Of a stretch of DNA of 64,000 nucleotides, positions 43,967 to 52,853 are shown piece by piece. Source of the DNA: Cloacibacterium normanense. Its GTDB lineage: Bacteria; Bacteroidota; Bacteroidia; Flavobacteriales; Weeksellaceae. The notes under the pieces are model-generated. The model saw only the letters and a program-made list of their open reading frames with translations. It ran no database searches and was not told the origin of the DNA. Position 1 is the first letter of the stretch. Each line of letters opens with the position of its first letter. The DNA lies in NCBI RefSeq assembly GCF_003860565.1, contig NZ_CP034157.1, positions 1,736,001-1,800,000 on the forward strand, given 5' to 3'. A program made the translations under genes and the position numbers.

Positions 43967-45192
43967 CCTTGAAAAACCGGCAACAAATCTACTACTCTAC
44001 TCACTAAATTTTTTAAAAACGGAGCGTCTTCGGGAAACATGTTTGCCAATTCATTTAATCTTGCCACTTCAAAACTTTGATTATACGTGACAATATTTCC
44101 ATCGGTTCCGAAATCTTGTTTGAGTTGCCCAACCAATAATTTCAGTGGATTTTTACCATTAGAAAAATCTTCAGGATGAGCTAAAAATTCTTGATGAGAA
44201 AGCCTTCCATCTTCTTCTAAAATATGCAAGGAATACTGAAACGGAACTTGCTGATAAGGTCTCGTTCCGTCCAGAACAGGAATGGCTGGGAAAACAGTCT
44301 CAAAATCAAAGAAATACAAGGGAAACTGCCAAGAAGAAATCATATTCTTGATGGCTTCTTTATTGATGTACTGCTCTTGATTTCTCAATCCTTTTCTTTG
44401 TAAATGCTGAAAATGCGTAAGCGGAAAATCATCTTCTATGTCTTCAATTTTCAGAATTCCTTGCTTATATAATTCCCATGCTTTATTGCCACCACGATAC
44501 ATTTCAAAAACAGAATTTTCGGGAATGTGTTTCCAACAATGATGTACGAAATCACAAGCAAAAGGAGACGAACAATGTGCACCGATGGAAACATTGGGTT
44601 CCTGTTTATTTTCTAACATTACAAGTAATCTTTCCAAATTTTCTTCTACCCAAGTTTGTTTAGACAAAACTTTATCTGTAATATCTTCCAAATGAAAAAA
44701 TTCATCTGTTAACTCACCATTTTTAATGTACTGATTGTTAATGTGCATCAGAAAAAACTTATCTGGTGCATAACCCGCTTCTTTCATCACAAAATATTGC
44801 AATGATGCATCGGTAAGATGATAATCTTTGACAGAAGTACTGTTTTTTACTTCTATTGCCCAAACTTCACTATTCATTCGATGTAAAATATCAAGCATAC
44901 AAAGTGCATTTTTAGCGGTGAAAGTAGCTTCGTAGATGGTTTCTACCTCTTCTGCAATCCATAGTTTGGTTTTTTCAATGGAAGGAGAAAAATCCGAAAA
45001 ATCTTCTGGAGTGGCATCTTTACCATTAGGAAATCTATTTTGTGCCAAATTTCCTATCTGATGTCCTAGGTCAAAAATTGCTTGAGTTTGTTCATCAGTA
45101 GGCAGTTGTAAGTCTTTTCGGTAATAGGAATACCAAAGTTTTTTTTCGCATTGTACGCCAGAAACGAAACGAGATTTAGAAAGTGTTTTCAT
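43967..45192 (-). pseudogene. Cas4-like / DUF2779 nuclease, 3'-truncated
   Basis: The first 408 codons read as a DUF2779 protein: a PD-(D/E)XK nuclease with Asp101 and Glu114-x-Lys116 (AIEVKNS), cysteines at 15, 207, 213 and 219 positioned like the Cas4/AddB iron-sulfur cluster, and a DnaQ-like exonuclease domain starting YFFDFETV (Asp296, Glu298). Homology ends at VVDLLPVFQ. The frame then runs 62 codons through structured element C to a stop at 43780, giving a non-homologous tail. The normal C-terminal part, roughly 80-100 residues, is absent from the window. DNA-repair or defence nuclease originally; probably inactive or altered now. Confidence 0.72.
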
Positions 45193-45237
45193 GGTTATTG
45201 GTAAATGTTGGATAATTAATTTTTTATTTTTTAGGAA

Positions 45238-46155
45238 TTACAAAAAATTCTTGAGCATGATTTCTACTTCTTCTTTCATTTCTTTTTTGAAAGATTCTGG
45301 AGCCAGAATTTGCACCCGTTTTCCGTAAGAGAGAATTTCTCTCTGGAAATCATAAGTAGGCACTACAAAAACTTTAAAAACCGTCTCGTTTTCATCTTCA
45401 GAAATGATGGTTTGTGAATGATGCAATGGCAAAGCTTTTACATAATTGGCTTGTTCATTATCAAACTTCAATAGAATTTCTTGAGGCAAAGCTCCGTCTG
45501 CACTGATGATACCGAAAGAATTTTTGTACGTTTCTTCTATATTAATTTCTTCTCTTGTAAAACTTGCTGTGGTAATATCAAGGTCAGAAATACGGTCTAA
45601 ACCAAAGGTTTTCAAGAAAAAAGAACCATCTTTTGATTTGTAATCTGCAGCCAAAAGATACCATCTGTTTTTAAATTCTTTCAATGCATAAGGTGTTACT
45701 ACTTTGGAAGATTTTTCGTTTTCCCAAAATTTTTGGTAACTGAAGGTGATGACTTTTTTCTGAGTAATGGCATGCACAATTCCGTTTAAATATTCAAAAC
45801 CTCTGGCTCTTCTCGGCTCGAAGAACATGACGTCTGTTTTATCTTGAGTTTCACGATAGGCTTGTACCAAAAGCAATTGATCAAAAACACTTTCCTGAGA
45901 AAGTTCTAGTTCTTCTTGCTCTATAAAATGTACATTTCGCTTTCTAGAAAATGAAATCTGTATCCCAAAAACATCTGCAATGGCAACTTTGTCTCGCTGA
46001 AAAGTGCGTTCTGTAAATTTAAGCGTGAGACCTTTTTCTTGAAATTTATCTTCTAAAAAATCAGAAATTTCTTCGTAAGATGCGCCTCTATCTTTTCTTC
46101 TTCTTAATAATTGTTCTATTAAAACTAAGCGAAGCATTTGTTCATTTTTGGCCAT
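45238..46155 (-). CDS. WYL-domain transcriptional regulator
   Basis: A 305-residue regulator. The N-terminal region (about 1-65; LVLIEQLLRRRKDRGASYEEISDFL) is a helix-turn-helix of the DeoR-like type. The middle holds the WYL domain (VITFSYQKFWENEKSSKVVTPYALKEFKNRWYLLAAD, core FKNRWYLLAAD). The C-terminal WCX-like domain ends at KRVQILAPESFKKEM. WYL proteins sense single-stranded DNA or nucleotide ligands and often control defence loci. It lies 45 bases upstream of the truncated DUF2779 nuclease on the same strand, probably one operon. Confidence 0.88.
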   Translation of the reverse strand: MAKNEQMLRLVLIEQLLRRRKDRGASYEEISDFLEDKFQEKGLTLKFTERTFQRDKVAIADVFGIQISFSRKRNVHFIEQEELELSQESVFDQLLLVQAYRETQDKTDVMFFEPRRARGFEYLNGIVHAITQKKVITFSYQKFWENEKSSKVVTPYALKEFKNRWYLLAADYKSKDGSFFLKTFGLDRISDLDITTASFTREEINIEETYKNSFGIISADGALPQEILLKFDNEQANYVKALPLHHSQTIISEDENETVFKVFVVPTYDFQREILSYGKRVQILAPESFKKEMKEEVEIMLKNFL

Positions 46156-46220
46156 GAAATTTGGTTTTTAGGTTCATTATTCTTTTCTATGAACCAAAGT
46201 TAAGCAAACAGAACGTCAAT

Positions 46221-46991
46221 TTAAGTCGTTTTAATACAAATTGTGATTTTTTTCTCTTCCACGAGTTTATCATTCAAAAAACACTTCTTATTGGCTTCTG
46301 TAAAACCATCGGTAAGAAATCTATATTGAAATAACTGGCTGTTAAATCCTTTTTCGTCATCAAATTCTTGGAGTAACAATTTCCCTTCTTTATCAAAATT
46401 TTTAAACGCTTTTCTTTTTTTAACTCCTAGAAAATAAAAATCACAATCAAAGGAATTTGAAAATCTTCTTTCGGAATAGACACAGTCATTGATTTTCAAA
46501 ATTTGAGCTTTTACATTCTGTTTTTTATCTGTGATGATGATTTCTTCAAAATCATTTTCTTTTTTGATAAAAGGAGTCTTCAACCAACCATCGGGAAGCT
46601 GACCTTTCCAAAAATATTTATAAAAACACAACTGACCTTTTTCCTCTAATGTAAAATGATGAAAGGTTTGTTCATAGAAAATACTGTTTTGGAAAAATAG
46701 AGATTTTGGTCTTTTATAAGTCTCACATTTTGTCACTTTTCCTTTTTCATCATAGAGGGTAATGGTGTAATCTTCCGTTTCGTTTTCGATCTTATTGGAT
46801 TCAAAAAAATAAAAAATATTTCCATTTTCAAATCGTTTTTCTTTGACGATTTTTTGGTTTCCATCTAGCCAAACCTCCCGAAAATCATCCTTATAATAGA
46901 TTAAACGTTCCGAAATTTTTAGAACTTCATCTATCTGAAAATCTGGCTCATATTCTAAAATATCTAAGTGATGATAGTTGAAAAATTTCAT
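46221..46991 (-). CDS. Hypothetical protein with YwqK-like repeats
   Basis: A 256-residue soluble protein that I do not recognise with certainty. It has several short units of the form D-E/K-x-G-K with flanking aromatic strands (LYDEKGKVTKCETY, NFDKEGKLLLQEFDDEKG, FENGNIFYFFESN), which resemble MORN/YwqK-type repeats found in toxin-immunity and antitoxin proteins. No signal peptide. It precedes the WYL regulator by 65 bases on the same strand. Function unknown. Confidence 0.6.
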   Translation of the reverse strand: MKFFNYHHLDILEYEPDFQIDEVLKISERLIYYKDDFREVWLDGNQKIVKEKRFENGNIFYFFESNKIENETEDYTITLYDEKGKVTKCETYKRPKSLFFQNSIFYEQTFHHFTLEEKGQLCFYKYFWKGQLPDGWLKTPFIKKENDFEEIIITDKKQNVKAQILKINDCVYSERRFSNSFDCDFYFLGVKKRKAFKNFDKEGKLLLQEFDDEKGFNSQLFQYRFLTDGFTEANKKCFLNDKLVEEKKITICIKTT

Positions 46992-47119
46992 GGTATTGGA
47001 TTTTTTTAATTTTAATGAAGTCTATATTTCTTGGCAAAGAAAAAGCCTTACTCAGACAAAGTAAGACTTGGAGAAAATTTTTTATTTATGAACAATAATT
47101 TTAATTAGCGTTTAATTTT

Positions 47120-47341
47120 TCATTCCAATTTCTCTATTTTAAAATTGTGAAGATTTACAGAAAGCGGATTGCAAACAGTATCATATTTTTCTTCCACCGT
47201 AGCCGCTATTTTCATTCTATCTTCTAATAAAAGCAGAGGATTATTCTGCGCAATGCACTCTACTTCCACTACCCATTTCTTCTGAAGAATCGTAGAAAAA
47301 GTATTCAAATCTCTTATCGTAATGAATCGATATTGTGGCAT
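47120..47341 (-). CDS. Small hypothetical protein, NPLS paralogue 1
   Basis: A 73-residue protein starting MPQYRFITIRDL and ending YDTVCNPLSVNLHNFKIEKLE. The C-terminal NPLS-x-N-x-x-NF pattern is shared with the neighbouring 47364-47594 product. No signal peptide, membrane segment or known domain. The two small genes are 22 bases apart and likely co-transcribed. Confidence 0.55.
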   Translation of the reverse strand: MPQYRFITIRDLNTFSTILQKKWVVEVECIAQNNPLLLLEDRMKIAATVEEKYDTVCNPLSVNLHNFKIEKLE

Positions 47342-47363
47342 ATTTTGCGGTTAAAAAAATTCT

Positions 47364-47594
47364 TTACACTCTGAAATTGATCCAATTTCCCGAAAGTGGA
47401 TTCAGTGAATCATAAAAACCATTATCGGTAAAAATTACCATCAGATTTTTAGAACTCAACAAATAATGCATGGTAGCTTCGAAACTTTTAAATGAAGTAA
47501 AGTTCTTTGCAGTAGTTCTTTTAATCAATAATTCTTTTCTGTTTTCTGGATTAATCTTAAACGTAAATCCGTTAAATTCTACAATTTGTGCCAT
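47364..47594 (-). CDS. Small hypothetical protein, NPLS paralogue 2
   Basis: I use ATG 47594 (MAQIVEFNGFTFKINPEN), since the extension to 47633 is hydrophobic and poly-Lys. The 76-residue product ends in YDSLNPLSGNWINFRV, like its neighbour. The FKSFEATMHYLLSSKN helix is of unknown role. No family recognised. Confidence 0.55.
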   Translation of the reverse strand: MAQIVEFNGFTFKINPENRKELLIKRTTAKNFTSFKSFEATMHYLLSSKNLMVIFTDNGFYDSLNPLSGNWINFRV

Positions 47595-47682
47595 AACTTT
47601 TTTTTTAACAAAGAAAGCCAGAAGAAAAGTCAAAAGAAGTCGTTTGAAAATTCATGGCGTTTTATTTTATTAAAAAATTCAC

Positions 47683-47714
47683 AAAAAAATCCCAACCATT
47701 ACTGATTGGGATTT
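47683..47714 (-). terminator. Terminator of dnaK
   Basis: AAATCCCAA (47687-47695) pairs with TTGGGATTT (47706-47714), followed on the minus strand by T residues. It lies 23 bases past the dnaK stop. Confidence 0.85.
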
Positions 47715-47736
47715 GACATTTATATTTAAACGAAGT

Positions 47737-49635
47737 TTACTTCACTTCTTCGAAATCTGCATCTTGTACATTTTCGCCAGCGTTACCTTGTGTTTGTTCA
47801 GGTTGCGGTTGAGCTTCTTGAGTCGCTTTGTACAATTCTTCTGAAGCTGCCATCCAAGCTGCGTCTAATGCTTCTAACTTAGGTTTAATTGCATCTGCAT
47901 CTTTGGTTTCATAAGCAGCTTTCAATTCTGTGTGAGCTGCTTCGATTGCTGCTTTCTTATCTGCAGATAATTTTTCTCCAAATTCTTTTAATTGTTTTTC
48001 TGTTTGGAAAATCATTCCATCAGCTTTATTGATGGTTTCTACATCTTCTTTTCTCTTCGCATCTGCTGCTGCATTTTCTTCTGCTTCTTTTTTCATTCTC
48101 TCGATTTCTGCATCAGAAAGTCCAGAAGATGCTTGGATTTTGATAGATTGTTCTTTACCAGTTCCTTTATCTTTCGCAGAAACGTGTAGAATACCGTTTG
48201 CATCAATGTCAAAAGTTACCTCAATTTGTGGAACTCCTCTTGGTGCAGGTGGAATATCTACTAAATCAAATCTACCAATTTCTTTGTTGTCATTAAACAT
48301 TGGTCTTTCTCCTTGTCCTACTCTGATGGTTACCGCAGGCTGATTATCACTTGCTGTAGAGAAAACTTCTGATTTTTTAGTAGGAATGGTAGTATTCGCT
48401 TCAATTAATTTAGTGAAAACTGAACCCATTGTTTCAATTCCTAAAGAAAGCGGAGTTACGTCTAATAAAAGAACGTCTTTTACATCACCCGTTAAAACTC
48501 CCCCTTGAATTGCAGCACCAATTGCTACTACTTCATCTGGATTTACCCCTTTAGAAGGCGCTTTTCCGAAGAATTTTTCTACCGCTTCTTGAATTGCAGG
48601 AATTCTGGTAGAACCACCTACTAAGATGATTTCGTCAATATCAGAAGTGCTCATTCCAGCATTTCTAAGAGCAGTTTTACATGGTTCGATGGTTCTTTGA
48701 ATTAAATCATGTGCCAATTGCTCAAATTTAGCTCTGGTCAATGTTTTCACTAAGTGTTTAGGACCAGTTGCAGTAGCGGTGATATATGGTAAGTTGATTT
48801 CAGTTTGAGTAGAAGAAGACAATTCAATTTTTGCTTTTTCAGCAGCTTCTTTTAAACGTTGAAGTGCAATAGCATCAGATTTAAGATCTACACCTTCTTC
48901 AGATTTGAATTCATCTGCCATCCAATCGATGATTACGTTATCAAAGTCGTCACCACCAAGGTGTGTATCACCATCAGTAGCTTTTACTTCGAAAGATGCG
49001 TTACCATCTACTTCGTACATTTCTAGTACAGAAACGTCATGAGTACCACCACCACAGTCGAAAACAACTACGTTTAGGTCTTTTTTACCTACTTTATCTA
49101 AACCGTAAGCTAAAGCTGCAGCAGTAGGTTCGTTGATGATTCTTTCTACTTTAAGACCAGCGATTTCACCAGCTTCTTTGGTAGCTTGTCTCTGTGCATC
49201 GTTAAAGTATGCAGGAACCGTAATTACTGCTCTGGTTACTTCTTGTCCTAAGAAATCTTCAGCAGTTTTCTTCATTTTTTGAAGAATCATTGCAGAAATT
49301 TCTTGTGCTGTATATTCTCTATCGTCTATTTTTACTTTAATAGTATCATTTGGTCCAGCTACCACAGTATAAGGAACTCTAGAAATTTCTTCCTTATCTT
49401 TAGAGAACTGTGTCCCGATGAATCTCTTGATAGAATAAACGGTTTTAGTAGGATTCGTTACTGCTTGTCTTTTTGCAGGATCACCTACTTTTCTTTCTCC
49501 ATCTTCTGTAAATGCTACAATAGATGGTGTGGTTCTTTTACCTTCTGCATTTGGGATAACTACAGGATCTTTACCTTCCATTACCGCAACGCAAGAGTTG
49601 GTCGTACCTAAATCAATTCCGATAATTTTGCTCAT
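47737..49635 (-). CDS. dnaK: Hsp70 chaperone DnaK
   Basis: A 632-residue ATP-dependent chaperone. The ATPase domain has [32 protein letters not shown] (D-C-G-G-G-T, where most DnaK have DLGGGT) and [13 protein letters not shown]. The substrate-binding domain includes [15 protein letters not shown], and the tail is Gln/Glu-rich (PQPEQTQ). It is not linked here to dnaJ or grpE. It is divergent from ppk1 with 187 bases between. Confidence 0.98.
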   Translation of the reverse strand: MSKIIGIDLGTTNSCVAVMEGKDPVVIPNAEGKRTTPSIVAFTEDGERKVGDPAKRQAVTNPTKTVYSIKRFIGTQFSKDKEEISRVPYTVVAGPNDTIKVKIDDREYTAQEISAMILQKMKKTAEDFLGQEVTRAVITVPAYFNDAQRQATKEAGEIAGLKVERIINEPTAAALAYGLDKVGKKDLNVVVFDCGGGTHDVSVLEMYEVDGNASFEVKATDGDTHLGGDDFDNVIIDWMADEFKSEEGVDLKSDAIALQRLKEAAEKAKIELSSSTQTEINLPYITATATGPKHLVKTLTRAKFEQLAHDLIQRTIEPCKTALRNAGMSTSDIDEIILVGGSTRIPAIQEAVEKFFGKAPSKGVNPDEVVAIGAAIQGGVLTGDVKDVLLLDVTPLSLGIETMGSVFTKLIEANTTIPTKKSEVFSTASDNQPAVTIRVGQGERPMFNDNKEIGRFDLVDIPPAPRGVPQIEVTFDIDANGILHVSAKDKGTGKEQSIKIQASSGLSDAEIERMKKEAEENAAADAKRKEDVETINKADGMIFQTEKQLKEFGEKLSADKKAAIEAAHTELKAAYETKDADAIKPKLEALDAAWMAASEELYKATQEAQPQPEQTQGNAGENVQDADFEEVK

Positions 49636-49683
49636 AATATTTATATTTTATTTTTTACTTAACTAATTTGACTTGGATTTCTC

Positions 49684-49715
49684 CAATTTTATACCATTGA
49701 GAAAATTGTGACAAA
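49684..49715 (-). promoter_or_regulatory. Candidate promoter of dnaK
   Basis: On the minus strand TTTG (49712-49715) lies 20 bases upstream of TAAAATTG (49684-49691), one mismatch from TAnnTTTG. No CIRCE inverted repeat is present in the gap. Confidence 0.4.
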
Positions 49716-49773
49716 TTGACATTATCATTTTCCTAAATTGACAAATACACGAAAAAGATTAACAAAAATTTAT

Positions 49774-49804
49774 TTTAGAAACCGCTTCATTTTCTTTAAT
49801 TTTG
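49774..49804 (+). promoter_or_regulatory. Candidate promoter of ppk1
   Basis: TTTA (49774-49777), 19 bases, then a perfect -7 box TAATTTTG (49797-49804). This would give a leader of only about a dozen bases before the ATG at 49823. Confidence 0.45.
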
Positions 49805-49822
49805 AAGTAAACTACATCATAA

Positions 49823-51892
49823 ATGCCACAATTCAATCCTAGAGACATTACCTGGTTAGGTTTTAATGCAAGAGTTTTGCAAGAAGCGATGGACGAAACC
49901 GTCCCATTACACCTGAGAATTAGATTTTTAGGAATTTTCTCTAATAATTTAGATGAATTTTTCCGAGTGCGAGTTGCAGGACTAAAAAGAGCACTAGAAC
50001 TGAAAGATAAACTTGCAGTAGAGACGTTTTTTGACAAACCTCAAAGAATTCTGGACAAAATCAATAAAATTGTCATCAAACAACAGGAAGATTTTGAAAA
50101 AACTTGGGACAAAATCCAAGAAGAAATGGCAGAGCAAAAAGTTTTCATTAAAACTCCCAAAAAACTCACCGAAAAACAAAAGGAATTTGTAAAAAAATAT
50201 TTTGACGAAGAAGTAGAAAGCAACGTCATTCCTATTCTGCTTCATGACCATGTTCAACTACCGTATTTGCGAGAAAAAAGCCTTTATCTAGGCATTGCAA
50301 TGCGCAGAAAAGATTGGAAATTCGAAACTAAATTTGCCATTATAGAAGTTCCAGCGAAAGCGAATGGAAGATTTGTCATTTTGCCCACCGAAAATCCTGA
50401 GGAAACTGACATAATGCTTCTAGAAGACGTCATCGCTTTCAATTTACCGCATATTTTTTCTTATTTCGGGTATGATGATTTCAAAGCAAATTCTTTTAAG
50501 GTGACCAAAGATGCAGAATTTGATCTCGATAATGACATCAGAACCAGCTTTGTAGAAAAAATTGAAAAAGGCATCAAATCCAGAAGAAAAGGAAAACCTA
50601 CCCGTTTTGTTTTTGACAAAGACATGGATAAATCTTTAGTAGAATTTCTCATCAAAAAACTCAATCTTACCAAAAGAGACAGCATTATTCCGGGGCAAAA
50701 AATTCATAATTTCAGACATTTTATGGATTTTCCAGATGTTTTTAAAAATTATGAAAAACCAATAGAGAGAAGTTCTTTTACGCATCCAGAATTTGACCAT
50801 GAAGGCAGAATTACAGATGTTATCGTAAAAAAAGATGTGCTTCTTACCTTCCCTTATCACACTTTTACACCAGTTATTGACTTGCTGAGAGAAGCTGCAA
50901 TGGATCCAGATGTAAAGTCTATTCAAATCACGGCTTATAGATTAGCCAGCAATTCTAAAATTGTAAATGCACTGATTAATGCCGTGAGAAACGGAAAAGA
51001 AGTCACCGTAATGCTGGAATTACGCGCAAGATTTGATGAAGAAAATAACCTAGAATGGAAAGAAAGATTAGAAGAAGAAGGCGTAAAAGTTTTAGTAGGA
51101 TTACCTAATAAAAAAGTACACGCAAAACTCTGTGTCATTAAGAAAAGAGTGAACAATAAGACCATTCAATATGGATTTGTAAGCACTGGAAACCTCAACG
51201 AAAAAACAGCCAAAATTTATGTAGACCATTTGCTCATGACTTCTAACAGAGCAATTATGGCAGATATTAATAAAGTTTTTAACGTATTCAGAAAACCAAA
51301 AATAGACCCAGTTTTAGCATTGAAATCTTGCAATCATTTATTGGTTTGTCCACATTTTATGAGAGAAAAAATTGTTTGGCATATCGACAAAGAAATTGAA
51401 GAAGCAAAAGCTGGCCGAAAAGCTGAAATGATTATAAAAGTAAATTCACTTTCGGATAAAGGTCTAATTAAAAAACTTTATGAAGCAGCGGAAGCTGGCG
51501 TGGAAATTAAAATGATTGTTCGTGGAATTTTCTGTGCAGTAGAGCAGAAAACGTTCAAGAAAAAAATTCACGCCATCAGTATTGTAGATGAGTATTTAGA
51601 ACATTCTAGGGTGATGTATTTTTACAATAAAGGCAGTGAAGATGTTTATCTTTCTTCTGCGGATTGGATGACTCGAAACCTAGATTACAGAATAGAAGCT
51701 GCTGTAAAAGTTACCCAAAAAAATCTAAAAAAAGAAATGAAAGATTTATTAGAAATTCAACTAAAAGGTAATGTAAAAGCCAGAATTTTAGACGAAAATC
51801 TAAGTAATAAATATGTGAAAAATGACAAAAAACCATTCCGCAGTCAAATAGAAACGTATAAATTCTTGAAAAAGAAAGCTATTGAGAATTAA
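49823..51892 (+). CDS. ppk1: Polyphosphate kinase 1
   Basis: A 689-residue enzyme that polymerises ATP gamma-phosphate into polyphosphate. It has the N-terminal FNPRDITWLGFNARVLQEA and FRVRVAGLKR segments. The phosphorylated catalytic His433 lies in KVHAKLCVI, followed by GFVSTGNLNEKTAKIYVDH. The second histidine, His594, is in EHSRVMYF, with SSADWMTRNLDYR near the C-terminus. Full length and intact. Adds to the phosphate theme of the window. Its 5' region is shared with dnaK. Confidence 0.97.
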   Translation: MPQFNPRDITWLGFNARVLQEAMDETVPLHLRIRFLGIFSNNLDEFFRVRVAGLKRALELKDKLAVETFFDKPQRILDKINKIVIKQQEDFEKTWDKIQEEMAEQKVFIKTPKKLTEKQKEFVKKYFDEEVESNVIPILLHDHVQLPYLREKSLYLGIAMRRKDWKFETKFAIIEVPAKANGRFVILPTENPEETDIMLLEDVIAFNLPHIFSYFGYDDFKANSFKVTKDAEFDLDNDIRTSFVEKIEKGIKSRRKGKPTRFVFDKDMDKSLVEFLIKKLNLTKRDSIIPGQKIHNFRHFMDFPDVFKNYEKPIERSSFTHPEFDHEGRITDVIVKKDVLLTFPYHTFTPVIDLLREAAMDPDVKSIQITAYRLASNSKIVNALINAVRNGKEVTVMLELRARFDEENNLEWKERLEEEGVKVLVGLPNKKVHAKLCVIKKRVNNKTIQYGFVSTGNLNEKTAKIYVDHLLMTSNRAIMADINKVFNVFRKPKIDPVLALKSCNHLLVCPHFMREKIVWHIDKEIEEAKAGRKAEMIIKVNSLSDKGLIKKLYEAAEAGVEIKMIVRGIFCAVEQKTFKKKIHAISIVDEYLEHSRVMYFYNKGSEDVYLSSADWMTRNLDYRIEAAVKVTQKNLKKEMKDLLEIQLKGNVKARILDENLSNKYVKNDKKPFRSQIETYKFLKKKAIEN

Positions 51893-51970
51893 TTTTCGAA
51901 AATCTCTGATTTTCTTGCGCCTTCAAAACATTTTAATTTTAAAAATAATTTTGCGCCATTGCGTTAAAAA

Positions 51971-52654
51971 ATGAGGAACATACTTTTAGCATTTTTGGTT
52001 TTTTCAAATTTTCTTTTTTCACAGAAGAAAGACAGTTTAGTTTTTTCAGAACAACCAAAATTCACTTCAAAACAACTCATTATTCCAGCTACATTAATGA
52101 TGGCAGGAAGCATCGTTTTAACTACAGAAAATAGAGATTTCAGCGTTACAGAAAACAAAAATTTCTTGGCTTTCGGTGGTTATCCCGAAGATTACCTTCA
52201 ATTTGCACCTCACGTTTCACTTTACGCTTTTGAATGGGCAGGAATGAAACCTAAAACCGACTTCTGGAACAGAACTGCTATTTTGACAAAATCTGAAATT
52301 ATTGTTTTTGGGAGCACTTATCTTTTGAAAAAAGCCATTAAAAAACCAAGACCAGACGGAAGCAATGAATTTGGTTTTCCGAGTGGTCATACTGCGAATG
52401 TTTTTGCTGGCGCTACAATGCTTTCTATGGAATATGGCGAAAATTACCGTTGGGTTCCGTATGTTGCGTATTCTGTAGCAACTGGAGTGGGCGTTTTGAG
52501 AATTGCTCACGACAAACATTATTGGAGTGATGTGATTTTCGGAGCGGGATTAGGAATTTTATCTACCAAAATCGCATATTGGACGCATCAATATCAATGG
52601 AACAAAAAATCAGAAAAAGATAATCTCACGATTTTATACAAAGAACATTTGTAG
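51971..52654 (+). CDS. PAP2-family phosphatase
   Basis: A 227-residue PAP2/vanadium-haloperoxidase-fold phosphatase. The three motifs are KKAIKKPRPD, FPSGHTANVFAGAT and RIAHDKHYWSDVIFGAGLG, giving the catalytic His pair and Asp. A signal peptide (about 1-18, ends LFSQ) and modest hydrophobicity suggest a periplasmic or membrane-associated enzyme acting on lipid phosphates such as undecaprenyl pyrophosphate or phosphatidate. Substrate not decided. Confidence 0.9.
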   Translation: MRNILLAFLVFSNFLFSQKKDSLVFSEQPKFTSKQLIIPATLMMAGSIVLTTENRDFSVTENKNFLAFGGYPEDYLQFAPHVSLYAFEWAGMKPKTDFWNRTAILTKSEIIVFGSTYLLKKAIKKPRPDGSNEFGFPSGHTANVFAGATMLSMEYGENYRWVPYVAYSVATGVGVLRIAHDKHYWSDVIFGAGLGILSTKIAYWTHQYQWNKKSEKDNLTILYKEHL

Positions 52655-52660
52655 TTTCTA

Positions 52661-52816
52661 AAACCACAAATCGAAGATTCTACAAAGTTAAAAGAAACAA
52701 AAGAAAATCTCGAAAACAAGCAATTCAAAAGTAAAAAAGTTGGAAATCTCAACTTTTACTTTTTTTTTCTTTTGAAATACTTTCAAAACATAAAGCTTTT
52801 GTGTCTTTTGTGGTTT
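52661..52816. repeat. Dispersed AACCGCAAA/TTTTGTGGTT long hairpin, copy 2
   Basis: AAACCACAAA (52661-52670) pairs with TTTGTGGTTT (52807-52816). Inside, AAAAGTAAAAAAGTTG pairs with CAACTTTTACTTTTTTT-like sequence and AAGCAATTCAAAAG is shared with copy 3. Confidence 0.8.
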
Positions 52817-52853
52817 AAAAAAATTAAATTTACACACTAAATTTTCCATTTCT

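Noticed and set aside
49636-49822. CIRCE heat-shock operator upstream of dnaK
   Set aside because: No TTAGCACTC-N9-GAGTGCTAA-like inverted repeat is present in the dnaK-ppk1 gap.
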